The notes under the pieces: model-generated
What the model saw: only the letters and a program-made list of their open reading frames with translations
Told to the model about the DNA's origin: nothing
The model's database searches: none
In this document: positions 11,210 to 24,528 of the stretch, piece by piece
Layout of the letters: each line of letters begins with the position of its first letter
How positions within the stretch are numbered: position 1 is the first letter of the stretch
Translations under genes and position numbers: made by a program
Assembly (NCBI RefSeq): GCF_902459465.1
Contig: NC_047066.1
Coordinates: 7,815,047-7,879,046, forward strand
From: Asterias rubens
Lineage: Eukaryota > Echinodermata > Asteroidea > Forcipulatida > Asteriidae
Length of the DNA stretch: 64,000 bases
Direction: 5' to 3'

Positions 11210-14200
11210 TCAAAGTATGACTTCTTTACGTTGTTGGCGTGCTCTCTTGACGGCGTCTACTCGCTTCTGTCTCTCGGCGACCTTGTTCCCCATCGTCTGG
11301 GTCAGGGGAGGGAGGGAGAAGCTGTTCTGGCTGAACGCTGCCTCCGGTCTGTAATAATGAAAATTTAACTGATTGTTTAAATTTCTTTTAAACAAAACTT
11401 TTCCATAATGAACCACAAGCATCGGCTTCTAGATGATGCCTCCATAATATGTAAAGGTATTACAACGTTTCAGCACAGCATTTTTTTGCTGAATGATTGT
11501 TTGGAAACCATTCCCATGTTATAACCAATGACCATTCTAACAACATTATTGTAAAACCGACTATAGTCCATGTGCCATTAAACAAAATGCATTTGTTTAA
11601 GATTCAGAACTCAACAGACTCAATCATATTCCACAGTAAAGTACACAACTTCAATAAGCCATAATAACTAAAAATTAAAAACATTGTTATTGCCTTTTTT
11701 TTTACTTACAATTTTTTGGATTGATTCTTTAAGGATATTCTTGGAAGTTTCCCATCCCTGAAACGAAAAAAAAGATGAAGATCAAATGAATACAAATTGA
11801 TTTTTTAATACAGACATACATGTATAGCGCTTAGCAGTAACCCATTCCCAAAGCACTGGAGAAACATCTCTAGAGATAAAAAACGAACTCATGTGAGGAT
11901 AGATCTGTTACAGCAAGGACCCTGATAAAGACCCTTGAGATCTTTGGCCCTTTTCTAATCCACAGCTTCAGTTCCAGATTCAGCTTCAGGCTCCAGTCTC
12001 TGGTCTGAAGCCCTGAGCGCGAACGCAAAGCATGCGCAATTGCCAAAACAACTGCGAGCGCCAAGCTAGCCTGAGCCGAATCTGGAGCCGTGGTTTCATA
12101 AAGGGCCTTAGTTTACATAGCCCGACTCGAGGAGTTACAGGCGCAAATAGTTATTAACCCATTTCACCTGACGTCATTATTAGAAAAATCTTGAATGCGC
12201 CATACTGGTGGGCAATTTCACTGTGCGTTCTCATATATAACTCTATGCATAGAGTATGCTGTGCGTTATCCAGTGAAGTGCGCATTTATGTGACGCAGCG
12301 TTAATACCAACATGGTGAGCGTGGCATCAGTCGCCGCGTGTGACGCGCGTGCAAGGGGTCAATGGGCACAAAGGAAAGTGTGATCTTTCATTTGCATGCT
12401 GCTTTGATAAAATGAGATACTAAAGGTAATAATTTTACTTACCCAGCACTGGGATCATCCTCTGCTACATACGCCTTAGCAAGGAGGTACGCATCGGGTG
12501 TCCACTTATGAGAGTAAAGGACGTCCTTCAGATCGGATTTCAGTCTTGACAACTGTTGAATAGAAGAAAAATACTGGGTTATGATTAAACACAATTTGTC
12601 AAGAAGGCACAAAAACTTGATTTTTTTTTTGTTCAGGGGCGCGAGTCATTGCGAGGGGAAAGGTCTGAATCTAGGATCAAAATGTTAAGCGACAGGTTGA
12701 AATGATGGGGTTTTCAAGCTGCTTGTATCGCCTAGAGTTGAAGATTGCAAGTAGCTTCGTGGAACAGTATCCTTAGTAGAAGTAGATCAAAGAGCAAGAT
12801 TTTTGAGTTCTGAAATTTCTGAAAATTGTCTTTAGTTCTTACCTCTAGTGATTGCCTATCACTGCAGTCTTGAAGGTGTGATATGATGACCTCACACTCT
12901 GCCATGGTAGGTACCCTGGGATGGGGATCATTGGGCCCCTGGACCTGCAAGGGGTTCATGCTGACTGGGACGGGGGCTCCATTGGTTTGGGGCTCGGTCG
13001 GACTGGTCTGCTGTGCAGCTTCTTGGCTTGGTGGTCTGCAAGAAGAAAAATTGAGTTTTCTTTTGATGAAGTATCGGCTTTTGACTTTGCAAAGTTGGGA
13101 AGGTAATGCATTCTGCTTTATCAACCAGGCTCCTACTGGATGATAGCCATGCCTATACCATTATGGACCGTGAAGAGGCTAACCCTGTTTCAGTCCCAGG
13201 AGAAGTGGCAACAAGTTGGTTTGGGTTCGCAGCCCAAATCAGTGTAGCGCTCACTTTGTGATGTTAGGCAATAGTGATACTAGGCGATACTTCTGATTAT
13301 TGGCATTTCCCCATACTATTTCTTCTCTCCCCTTATGCTACCTCTAAAAAAAGGAATCGCTTGGTGTTCCTGGCAGTGGCTGCTGAATGAATCGCAGCAC
13401 CTTGTAAACCTATATAAGGTGCTACATAAATTGGTCTCAGAATTCATAACTTCACTAACCTATCTTTCTGAAGAATCTTGTTATATATGCTAAGCGCCTT
13501 GAGTATTTGGTTGATATGTGGGATAGTCTAATTATTTTTTATTAAAGTCACCTGGAAATAGAATTGTTTTTCTTTCAAACATAAGAGTATATGCTTACGA
13601 ACAATAAAACAATTTTTTTAGTAATTGTTTGTCACGATTTATATGTTTAAAAAATATATAAAGTTGTTTGGGGGGCTGATTTCGCCTACCTCTTTTGTGT
13701 CGTCAATCGAGGCAGACTTTGCCTGCAATGCGTATAGTAAACACACGTGCAAAGTACATGTACATCCAAGTCGTGAGTTGGTACATTTCAAAAAGTGTTT
13801 TTCTTCATTCAGCAGCAATACACCTGGTCGGCATTGCCGGAAAAAAACCAATTTTTTTTTTTTTTTTTAAACGTACAAACTCACGACTTGGTCCGTACAT
13901 GTACTTTGCAATTGTGTTTACTCTACGCATTACAGGCAAAGTCTGCCTCGATTGACGTCACGAGCAGCGCCCTCTCGGGTCGGGGTCTACTCTTAAATTT
14001 GTAAATAACATAAGAACTGATTTTTTTAAACCTTAGTTAACTGTTTATTCACATTCCACTCATCAAAACACATATATTAGTGACAAAAGCTTTATTTTGA
14101 AAAAATACCACTTCCAGGTGACTTTAACAATACCTTTTCTCCACAGCATCCTTGAGTAACCTCTGGAGGTAAGTGTTCCTATTCCTAGCGTCTTGGACGG

Positions 14201-17200
14201 CGGCTGTGAGCTCCTTCACTTTATCCTCCATGTACAGCATCTTGAGCTGGTCTAGTTTTTGTGCTGAATGATGACAGACAAACAAAGGACAGTTAGAATA
14301 AAATTGTTGTGTGAAGGCTCTACGCCCTTCTTTCGGGAACACTAAGTACTTTTGTTCCAGTAACAAAAGGCCGTAAATGGCTCATGGAATTTTAGGGGGA
14401 ATCACTGATACGTAAATGTTGCTAGAATTACCTCAAAGAGAATTTCTCCGATTGCATAATTTAACCTGCCTGTGATGACTAATGAATGGCAGAAAACCGA
14501 TCAAACTTTCACACTCAGTTGTCTTGAAACGCAATTTTGCACATTAACTGCTAGCACTCTTTTTCTGGCAACTTTTCGTTACGCCCTTACTCCGCGTACA
14601 CAATAAATGTAACCTCTCAAGAAAAGTCATCTTGCATATTACTTTTCCTTACAATATCAATACCTAGCCTCAAAGATTCTAAAGCAATGTTGATTGACTT
14701 GTTGAAACCATAAGCCAATGGATGGATTTCATCTATGGCTGTTTTAAACACCCGGCTTAGGCTATGGCTTCGGCTTAATCCACCTATTGAAATCCATGTA
14801 CCTAAAGTGTACATTTTCAAATACTGAAGGAGTCCAAGCCTGAGTCTAACTAAAGTCGCTTCTTTTAAATGAGCCACACAGGGATGTATGCAGCTTGCAC
14901 AATTTACAAACGGACCATAAATTGACCCCTGCGGCACTCTCATATATATTGGACCATGAAAGTTCTAGACTTTTGTGCATGGATACCATCTTGGAATTCA
15001 GGCCTTGATTTCAACTTCATTTTGCAATTTAAACATTCAGACAGATGGCCACACCCATGGCCTCACTTGAAACCAAGGTTATTTCATGAGTGTTTAACAT
15101 ATGTGTAAACTAAAACAGGGGTGGAGTATTTTGTTGTACTTTGTGTTTGGATGCCTCCTAAAGCATCTCCTTCAGATTTGATTGAAGAGTTTGAGGATTC
15201 TGCAAAGGAAACAAAAAACAAAAACACTTCTATTAACTGAAATGAAAGTTTGAGCAAACCTTTAATCATTATCATAAAAATAAAATACTCAAGATTCATA
15301 ACTGCTTTTATAACAAATTACATAAAAATATGTCTTTTGAGTAAAAAACATTTCAATTGAAAAGTATCATTTCTAAAAAAGTGCTGACCTACATTTATTT
15401 CCATTCACTGGAGGTCTGAGTAAAGGTCCTAAATTTACAACTTCCACTAGTGTTTAAAATTCTAAGAGAAAACCAGATATATACCTGTTTCACATTATAT
15501 TTTTAAGGGTATTTTTGTCGAACAAAGTTTAGTTCAAAATTAACAAGGTTAGTCATGTCTTGGTGTTTTGTTATGATTATTAAACAAAATACAGAAATAA
15601 ATGGTCCCCAAAGAAGTAAAAAAAAAAAACACAGATAAATAACTTCCAAACCACTTAAAAGGCCTTAAGGTAGTCGATTAGAATCGTGAGACCGATATCT
15701 TACCTTTTTTTGGACTTGCGCCTCTTGCCATGATGACCTTGAACTGTAACTCTACATGACAAAAGACATTAATATACAATTAGAAATCAGATCCACACAA
15801 AAACAGCAGGCCTTTGACTGGAAGTAATCCCGTACAATGTTAATGAGCCATTTACAATGTAACTGTAGTCGCTATCCATTATTGTATTTCAGGGTTTTTT
15901 CTTCGGCGAATACTTTGACTTTTAAATCCCTAGTTTACAAATGTAATTGCATCCGTGATGTAACCGAAAAGCGGGAGTTGATATTAGAACACAAATCGAA
16001 TCTTCACGGTTCTTTGCATAATAATTGCAGTTCTCTTTTTAGTGTTGGTTGAAATATGCTTGGACTGCTTATGTAGGGTAGCATTTGGTTTTTGTAAACA
16101 AAATGCTGAGCAATTGGCAAAATTATTAAGAAAGACAGTCTTTAAAGGGTGTATTACTTTTTGTAGTATACAAAACACAATGTCCACAGATTTACACTAA
16201 ACTTACACAGTTTGTAGATAATGATAGTAGAAAGCTTCCCTGAAAATATTAAGTGCTGAGGTGCAGTAGTTTTGGGGAAATGAGTAAAAAAAAATCATGA
16301 AAATAATTGTCGTCTCATGAGACGAAAATTATAAGCATTTACAAACGTATTTTCATGACAATGTTTTACTCATTTCTCAAGAACTACAGCACCTCAGTAA
16401 GTAATATTTGAAGGGAAGCTTTCCACTATCGTTATCTTCAAACCCTGTAAAGTTTAATGTAAATCTGTGGACATTTTGAAAAAGTACCCAAATCCTTTAT
16501 GACACAATAAAAGTCAAAATAATGTGATAGTTTCAGCTGAATACAGTATGTATGCACTTATATGCTCTTGTTTTGAAAAAGGTAAAAAACTGTCCACATT
16601 ATTTTCACACTTATGTTGAATGAAATCTTGCTTAATGAGGTGACAGCGGGTAACAACCGCATCCTGACCGAAGCATTTGCAAGCAGACACCAACCTCTGA
16701 ATCACAGTTTTTAATATTCCAGCAAATTTTGCCACCCTTTTACCAAATCCTGGCTAAAACCTTGCCCTGAATGCATGAATCATTTCTCAGATTCACATCT
16801 TAGGGGGTGAACAAAGTATCCATTTTTGTTAAAGGGAATCCTTTCTCATTGAGGTTTATCAACAGCTGCAGTGCCTCTCACCAAGTAATGCTTTATCATT
16901 CATTTTTGGAGTAGGCCCTATATCAATCTATGACCCTACCTTTAAGAGAAAAAAAAAACCACTTAAAAATACCTCATAAACTACTACTAGCGCAAGCTCA
17001 CTTGAGACTCAAATGTGTCTGAACCGTTACACCCTTTCCATATTTCTGCAAAGTTATCTTGTTTGAGTTTCACCACAGTTTGATTTTAAAAAAGAACATT
17101 TTGAATCTACACATTCACAAGCAAGATGCCAATATTTGATGAACCTCTGTACTGTACTTTTTGTATTGCAACCACACATATTGATTCTGAAGTCCATAGT

Positions 17201-18652
17201 TCATTCTTGTTTATTTGTGGGAACAAAAACACATGATAATCCCATCTAGTTCATAGTTACAGGTTAATTAAATGCAGTCTGCAAACATTCGGTCCAAGTC
17301 GTGACCCATTTTACATTGACCAAAGCTCACTATGCGTATCATATTGAAGAGCGACAAGTAACGAAATAGTGACAAGTTCAAAGGTCGAGTGTGTGACAAA
17401 AATATGGGAGTGAAACGAAGGCAGACATGATTTATCTTAATTTATAACCTAGTGTTTTTCAAGCAATTACGAGTCATTTGGAAACGATCATGCTTGCATT
17501 TTATGTATGACAATGTTTTAATGACCCCTTTAAACGGAAAACTATCAAACCTACTGACTGTGCAGACCCCCTTCTGGTTTGAAGCTATTATTATTAAATT
17601 GGAGCATGTAATCATTACAAATCAATTTTATGTCTTTAATGTTTCGTATGGAAACGGGGCTAGCGTCATAAACCTTTCCACACAGAGATCTGTGCTAACA
17701 ATTGGCTACATCCCATAGATTTATGCGCTTTACATGTTTACCAGTTAGCAGCTGCCTGTTAGTTAGCAGCGCTTTACATGTTTACCAGTTAGCAGCTGCC
17801 TGTTAGTTAGCAATAGCAGCACTATGAAATGTTGCCATAAAAAGTAGTTGAGTTTGTAAAACATCTTGAATATAAACAAAACAATGCATTTTATCAGAAG
17901 ATATTAAAGAGTGACATTTAAAAAGGGTGTTTTTATTCTTGCTTGGCCTTTATAATATATCCATGTATTTTTAAGCAAAATACCAATTACTAAGAGATTA
18001 CTGCAGAAAAAAACTCTACATACATTCATAACTTCTTTTATCAGAGCTATTTAAAATTTTACAATTCTTAACTCTTGTTTTTTACTTTGTGTAGCAAATT
18101 CCCATACTGCAATCATTCAACAACTACATGTATTTTGAATTTTTAGGTTTAAAACTGATGACATGTGCATCATGTTGTGACCAGAGAGCCATAACAAAAG
18201 GTAACAGAGAAATTTTTGTGAAATGTTTTGAGAATTTTGGGTTGAAATTGAATACCTCACCGATCTTACTTTCATTTCATAAACTGAGTAACAGATTCCA
18301 ATGAATGCATTTAAATCACCAACTCACCTTTATTTTCCCTTTTCAAGTCATCAATTTCTTGATGGAGACTAAAGAGCACCTCATGATGTTGTCTCTTCAG
18401 AAACTCCATACTGCGTTCCATATGGAGTACCCTCTGCAGCGGATCCACCTCCGAACCCCCAGTGTCCAGACTCTCATTATCGGGGTGAAGCACAAATGAC
18501 GAAGCACCACTCGAGTTCGTCGGTGGGAGGATAGGTATCTGGTCCTTCAGGAAGGGGCGTGGATAGCGGGCTTTGTCCAGCGTCTGGACCCGTTGCCACT
18601 GGGGAAGGTTAGCGAGTGGTGGAAGTGTCATGGACATGATTGGAGATGCCAT
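11210..18652 (-). CDS. CCDC74: Coiled-coil domain-containing protein 74 homologue, 8 exons
   Basis: Exons in reading order (minus strand): 18652-18328, 15751-15704, 15199-15140, 14263-14134, 13035-12843, 12552-12443, 11757-11710, 11348-11210. Phases 1,1,1,2,0,2,2 all close, giving 350 residues. The family is recognised from the coiled-coil block MERSMEFLKRQHHEVL plus EIDDLKRENKELQFKVIM (about residues 84-117), the ECEVIISHL block, and the basic C-terminus NKVAERQKRVDAVKRARQQR; all three have clear counterparts in human CCDC74A/B. The function in the family is poorly known and I assign none. The N-terminus (first 80 residues) is proline-rich and looks disordered. The acceptor of exon 2 was chosen at 15752/15753 because it keeps frame and restores the conserved ELQFKVIM. 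The donor after 15140 (GTACAA) is weak but is the only one found that fits the phase. Gene identity is sure; the short exons are less so. Confidence 0.9.
11945..12108. mobile_element. Family G palindromic repeat (CCDC74 intron 6)
   Basis: Begins GGCCCTTTTCTAATCCAC and ends GTGGTTTCATAAAGGGCC, with GATTCAGCTTCAGGCTC-type interior. Similar to the copy at 20572. Confidence 0.65.
13696..13963. mobile_element. Palindromic element with about 100-bp arms (CCDC74 intron 4)
   Basis: Left arm GTCGTCAATCGAGGCAGACT to AAGTCGTGAGTTGGTAC is mirrored at right by CTCACGACTTGGTCC to AGTCTGCCTCGATTGACG. A poly-T run sits near the centre. Confidence 0.8.
16142..16500. mobile_element. Family B TTAA MITE (CCDC74 intron 2)
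   Basis: TTAA-AGGGTGTATTACTTTTTG at left; the centre hairpin is TCGTCTCATGAGACGA; the right end AAATCCTTTA has lost the last base of the TTAA. Confidence 0.85.
17725..17812. repeat. 44-bp tandem duplication
   Basis: Two adjacent identical copies of a 44-base unit beginning GCGCTTTACATGTTTACCAG, in CCDC74 intron 2. Confidence 0.95.
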
Positions 18653-18994
18653 GAACTGTCACCAAAGTTTATATAAAAAAATCCTTGTTGTAGATCCTTG
18701 CAGACTTCTTGAACTCCGATTCTTTCTTGTTCTCAAACTGCCATCCTAGATATCAAATCAGCTAAGTTTGTGGCAAATCTCAGACTGGGCTGTTAAATTT
18801 GAAGCAACGACTTGACGAAACCTCACTCCATAGCTGTGGCTATGACACGTGTGTTTGGTGATGATAAAATCCTGGAAAACAGAAGAAAATTTGTAAAAAT
18901 ATTATTTAAATTATAATATATTTCAAATTTTGTAATATTAATATCAATAATAATATGCCTAGATTTCAATCTACCAATACTTGGCAACTTGACT

Positions 18995-19121
18995 GATAAC
19001 TTTCCGTATGGCGCCACCACTTTTTCACAAATTTTTACAAACAGGGCTATCTCATTGAGGTAAATTAGATACTATATTATTTCATAAATGAAAAAGTGGT
19101 GGCGCCATACGGAAACTTTTC
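18995..19121. mobile_element. Mutator-like MITE (family I), complete
   Basis: 127 bp. Inverted ends GATAACTTTCC / GAAAAGTTTCC continue into the shared CGTATGGCGCCACCACTTTT, and the element is flanked by the direct repeat CAACTTGACT (18985-18994 and 19122-19131). A 9-10 bp target duplication fits the Mutator-like superfamily. Confidence 0.85.
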
Positions 19122-19373
19122 CAACTTGACTTGTGGTGGGTACTTCTCCAATGTGACTAGATCATTTTTAGATTACCCAAATTTTACCAAAATTACAATA
19201 ACATAGGCCCCCTAGTTCTAGGATAAAGTAACATGGTTACAATTATTTTAGCTAATGTCAACTGTACTGTGCATGGGAATCCAACATTTCCATTGCCAAA
19301 TGATAATGGAAGGGCAAGTTGACAAATGTCGGGAGACTCGGACAACATTTCTTTTTCGTAATTTCTACATTTG

Positions 19374-19433
19374 TTGTAGTTGCTTCACCGTTGGGAGGAG
19401 AGTTACGTAATTAATATCGCAACTACAACTTTT
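19374..19433. repeat. Family H hairpin repeat
   Basis: GTAGTTGCTTCACCG at left and ATATCGCAACTACAAC at right around GGGAGGAGAGTTACG; a diverged copy of the hairpin seen at 41786. Confidence 0.5.
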
Positions 19434-20571
19434 GTTATCATTCAAACAATAAACTATAAACAGACAAGACTAGGGAAACTGACTCAGTCCGACTCAACTG
19501 GGTTAACCTTTTTTGATATAAATAAGAATAATTAAGATAATAAGGAAGGCCTATTTAAAAAAAAAGTAAACAATTGACTTCACCACTGTTCACATTTAAT
19601 CATCCACTGGACGCTCGCTATTTTTTAAGGGCCATTTCCAGTTAAAGGATTACATCTGACAATAGATAAGCTATGTTTTAAACACCACACATAGCCAACA
19701 AGACAACGATTCGGTCGCATCATCACAAAAAGACACAAGACCAAACTTCAAAGACAACCCGACTGGGCACAAAACATTACAACATAACAACACTCTGCGG
19801 TTGACGACTGCTTGCTGTTTTGGTTTTGCTGGGTTCACAATTTTACGAATGTATATATCTCAACTTATTACGCATATATAACCAAAAAGAGCACAAAAAC
19901 AACCTCATATATACATACCTTTCATCCTTATATCCACTATTACTTTATTTGAGATAATAAAATACGGTAACACTTATGTATTCTTGACCATTTTTGTTCA
20001 GATGAAAGAAATTCCTGGTCCAAGGTACGTGCGAGCGCAGCATATTTTATGTAAATTACAGGTTGCCAAGTGACGTTTGACCCAAATAGTCTTCATTCCA
20101 AAATATTTGTTTCAATGCCGAATATAACAACAAGTTAATAAATTAAAATTACATTTTACAAAGTAAATTAATACTTTGAGTACAAATATTAATACATACT
20201 ATTAAAAATGTTTTTATTGTGATTATTATACAATGTTATAAATTTTTAAATATACTATTTAAGAACGAGGTGACTCTTGGTCCAGAGAAATTAGCAACAG
20301 CGCCACCATGCGTGTATGCTTTGCCATTCGCTCAGCCGTGAAATTTTTTCGTATCCCTTTATACTCTGGATGGATGACCCAGTGCCATTGGAACACGGAG
20401 AAAAAATAATGTTTTCGGTGTCCCAGATGACTGATTAGAAAGGCTTTATGCTTATAAATTCTTAGATCGACTCAAACTTTTAAAATGACCCCTTTCTCAG
20501 GGGTGGTTAGAGCGCGCCCTCTTAAGATCTTGTGATAATAACAGGAGAGAGTCTTGAGCTAAGACTATCTA

Positions 20572-20753
20572 TGGCCCTTTTCGAAACTACGCTTTTGACT
20601 TTGGATTCGGCATCAGGCTCCGCCTAAAACCCGTAGTGCGTATACGCACACAGCTCGCACATCTGTCAAAACAACCGCGGGCCGAGCTAGCCTGTAGCCG
20701 AATCTGAATTCATCGTTGTAGCCGAATCTGAATTCATCGTTTCGAAAAGGGCC
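20572..20753. mobile_element. Family G palindromic repeat
   Basis: GGCCCTTTTCGAAACTACG at left, CGTTTCGAAAAGGGCC at right, GTAGCCGAATCTGAATTCAT repeated twice in the interior. Confidence 0.75.
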
Positions 20754-21109
20754 TGCTATCTGATAATTGAACCCTGATTGAACCGACCGCTCTGCTCGAC
20801 TCTCTCTACCTGCTGCTGCTGCCTGATGAGTGGCGATAGATAGATGATGACAAATAACCCCAGTCAACTTTGTGTTTACCTCATTAATATTTGCTTACAC
20901 GGAAATAGAACTGTAGATCATTAATTGATTAACATTTAAGTGACTTTTTTGACTTAGGGATGCAGCACCGAAAAACTCTTTCATATGACAGAACTAAAAA
21001 TGTTTTATGAAGAAAGAAGACAGGGACTACTGCTGAGCATGTGCTGAGTGAGGCTGGTGACACCAGTGAGTGGTGTAAAAAGGTAACCAAATGTTCACTT
21101 ATTTATTTT

Positions 21110-21176
21110 TAGTTGCGACAACATAACCCTTCTCCTGACGGCGGAGGAGAGGAGGGTTACGTTATCGCAACTACAC
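21110..21176. repeat. Family H hairpin repeat
   Basis: AGTTGCGACAACATAACCCT at left, AGGGTTACGTTATCGCAACT at right: a near-perfect hairpin. Confidence 0.8.
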
Positions 21177-23194
21177 TTATTTTATTTAGATTTATTTTTA
21201 GCTGGTGTGATGCTAATGTGAAAAGGTAGGCTAAATTATTAATCCAATTCAAGACGACCAAGACAGAAATTCCTGACCAGTCCAAAGTTCCATTCTAATT
21301 TTTTGTGTGCATTCGTCTCAACTCAAGTCAAGCTCATCACTCATGAATGTAATTGTAGATCAAAGAACAAGAAGATGTGAGGGAGTGTGTGTGTGACTCT
21401 GTGAGGAGAAAGAGAAAGTCCAAACGAATGGCAATGCAATGGCAATGGGTTGTTGGCCCTAGCTAGCTGAATGCTAGCTGAATGACCTACAATACCTCCC
21501 GACAGTATACAAATATTGGAGATTGACTGCTTCAAGTGCTATGGTATGGTAGGCCACCATGGGTAGGCGGCCTGTATGGTTCAAACTACGAATTCCGAGG
21601 TGTTGCCCGGAGCGTTTCCCCCCCCCCCCCCCCCCCCCCCGAGGAATCACCGAAGGAGTCGGAGTTTTAACCAAGCACAAGTAAAACCAGTCTATTGTTT
21701 TATAACACCCCAACAGACTATTTTATAATCCTCGTACACGTAATGTTCGTACGCGCGTTTTAGATACACAGATGCACAACTGATTGGGCTCGATGTTGGA
21801 AACAAAAAAAACGTCTGGGTACTGCACGCCATGTGATAATCATAGCACGGCAAACGATGCCTTATCAGAATAATTGTAAGGGGTGTTATAAAATGCCATT
21901 AAGGACCAGGGGACACTGTACTTTAGCACTAAACTACAGTACAGTACCCTAGTAGTAGTAGTAGGTTTGTTAGGCTTCATTCTAATTTTAATTACACCAA
22001 AAATAATTGATGACCCTGGTTAATTGATACGCTGGTTGAAAACTGTACGCTTCAAGCTTGCGCGCGCATTTTTCATGATGGGCCGCGCAAACTTCAAGCA
22101 AATGCGCCTGTTGATGAAGTTCGCCCAGGTCGCAATACACAAGAAAATGCATTGCCTTTTACCATAAAGTGTACTTGGGCCTTTCTATAAAACAAGGAGT
22201 CCAATTGGAAAATAAAAATGTTCAGACTTTCAAGTAGATTTATGTTAAATTGCACAGGCCCATGTTTGATTGTTTTTGTATGATTGTTTCCCATGATCAG
22301 TTAATATTAATTATAATATGCAAATATGTCCCAAAGATTTCTTCTTGTGGTTATTTATTTAGGCTAATTATAAGAAATTAAAACCCTGAATTTTTTTTAT
22401 GAAAAGTGGGACATTTTATGTTAGGCAGAAGTCTGTATTATATCTTTGTGAAAAATATATAGTTTGTGAAAAATGTAGGAAACAATTGTGAAACTGTACA
22501 CATTTTCAGGCCTGGAATTTTATCTTTGAGTATGTTGAAAGGACAAGGCCATTGTCATTTTGCAAAGGGCACTTCCATAGGAAAATCTTATTAAAGTCTA
22601 TGGAAAATTGTTGAAGGGCGCCAAAGCCTAGACCAGGGGCAACAGAAGCCATGTGGCCTGCGTGTAATTTTAGACCTGCTTTTTAGAAAGTTTTAAAGTG
22701 CATTCAAGAAAGATTTGTGCTGATGTGGTTGACAAACAAACGTTCCAACTGGGACCAGTTAAATTCTATCCTTACTCCACCCCACATACATTGTGTGTCA
22801 TCAAGCATGCCTCAAGTCATCTGTGGTTGTTGGGTTGCCAGGGCCAAATTTCAGAAAAATCTGCTCAGCAAATTTCTTGGCTTAGCAAGAAATGAGATGG
22901 GCACAAGTCACAGCATGGTGTTCTGGTTTTGAAACCTAGTTTTAGCAAAAGTTTGTAAGCTGTAGTAAGGTTGTGTGTTTACATACACAAGGACATGGGT
23001 ACTGTAACCAGCACATGTCAGTACATGTGCAGCTACCTGCTTATTACATAATTTGGTCATTTGCATATGGGCACAGGAACCAATGAACTCTTTGAATACC
23101 TTGCTGTGGACAGTTGTATGTAAATTAGGGAGCTTCAGCTGAGTGGGTGTGGTGGAAGATTAAATGTTTGTATTGGTCAGTTATATGCTAATGA

Positions 23195-23323
23195 GCTGGA
23201 CCGAATTGGCGACTTCGGCTACAGCTACGGCTAGGGCGCCCGCGTCTGCTATTCTTCAACACTGACAGACCGGCTGATCTAGCCGTAGCTGTAGCCAAAG
23301 TCGCCAATTCGGACACGGCCTTA
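23195..23323. mobile_element. Family G-type palindrome
   Basis: CCGAATTGGCGACTTCGGCT plus ACAGCTACGGCTAG at left, and CTAGCCGTAGCTGTAGCC then GTCGCCAATTCGG at right. Confidence 0.8.
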
Positions 23324-23743
23324 CTGTTGTTGGTATAATGTTATGTAATAGCTAGTTCTATGGTCAGATTTTCAGCTTGAAAATTGTGTGTGTATTCATT
23401 TCTGCGCCTTGAACACACAGCACAGGGTGGATATAACTAGTTTGTCGAGAAGAAAGGTAGGCCTATTTCTTAGCTTTGTTATGGCAAAGTAACTTCTTGC
23501 AGATCTTTGATCAGATGTCTTTTTTCAGAATTATTTTGGTGGTTGTGTGCATAATTGTTGTTGTTATTCTTTTCACATCATTCCACTTACTCAATATTAT
23601 CAAAAAGGAAAACAGTAAACAGTTAATGCAGCTGCAATTGATTTTGAGAGAAATGCAGTCTCACTCGGCAAAGTTCCACTTAGCAATTCTCCATGGAATA
23701 GTGTTTTCGTATGACTGAGCCAGTATTAGGAGTTGTTAAAAGA

Positions 23744-23908
23744 AGTTCATACTTCCTGCAAATGCGAATGCGATACAAATTTTGACGTCTCATCACTGTT
23801 TTTGCTGGGAATGTTTTGCAGGATTTGAGCACATTTCAACTGATGCGAATTATTCGTTTGTGACGCCAAATTTTGTATCACATTCGCAGGAAGTATGAAC
23901 CGGGCTTT
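23744..23908. mobile_element. Family F palindromic repeat
   Basis: GTTCATACTTCCTGCAAATG at left, CATTCGCAGGAAGTATGAAC at right; AATTTTGACGTC inside. Confidence 0.8.
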
Positions 23909-24528
23909 ACTGGTTTTAGCGCCATGGTCTTTATCTTTTGTTAAGCATAAAATGCATTGTAACGTGGAGTAGGCACAGGAAGAAGCACAGAATTCCCTGC
24001 ATCCGCAAACGCCAATTCTTTGCTTATGGTAAGCAGAGCCATGAAATTGGGCCATGCATGGTGTCTCCACAAACCTCTCATCATTGTATTTTGTATTCCA
24101 ACCATGCAAACTTTCTAATCCTACAAATCCGTAGTACACATTTGGCAATGTCCTTAACCTATTACTTTTTGTAATACTTCTTGCAGATCTGAAGAAGGTA
24201 TCGAGCGATAATTGTCTGGCGTATCACAGAATGCTGACATCTTCAAAAGTGGAGCACTCCATGTCAAGCCGAACTATAAAACTGGAAATCATACTTTGTG
24301 GAGTTCCTTCATGGTCCTGTAACCTAGCTGTGGATTGCGAGATCTACACAAGATGAGATTCACTCTTCTTAGGAAATACCAACATGCAATGGAACTTCTA
24401 TGACAGAAAGTTAGCATGGACCTCTATTTAAAAAAAGGCTAACAAGACTTGTGTAGTTATGTTTTGTATGATAGAGTGTTGTATATTGGCCGATCAGAGA
24501 CTTTAAAAAGACAGGTGCTGCAGCCAAG

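Larger units (their letters stand above)
18653..24528. other. Head-to-head intergenic region, CCDC74 and PHKG
   Basis: 5.9 kb with the two start codons facing outward. Holds a Mutator-like MITE (18995), family H palindromes (19374, 21110), family G copies (20572, 23195), a 23-base C run (21618-21640) and a family F copy (23744). The first 5' untranslated exons of both genes probably lie here, but I could not place them. Confidence 0.5.

Noticed and set aside
13625-14004. Several overlapping plus-strand frames in CCDC74 intron 4
   Set aside because: They cover the palindromic element at 13696-13963 and mirror each other.
15704-15743. Alternative acceptor giving a 40-base CCDC74 exon 2
   Set aside because: It breaks the frame with exon 3; the acceptor eight bases upstream gives 48 bases, keeps phase and restores the conserved coiled-coil sequence.
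23476-23718. 80-codon frame with a hydrophobic stretch that looks like a membrane segment
   Set aside because: No homology recognised, composition follows AT-rich DNA, and it overlaps the edge of a family F repeat; judged a chance frame.
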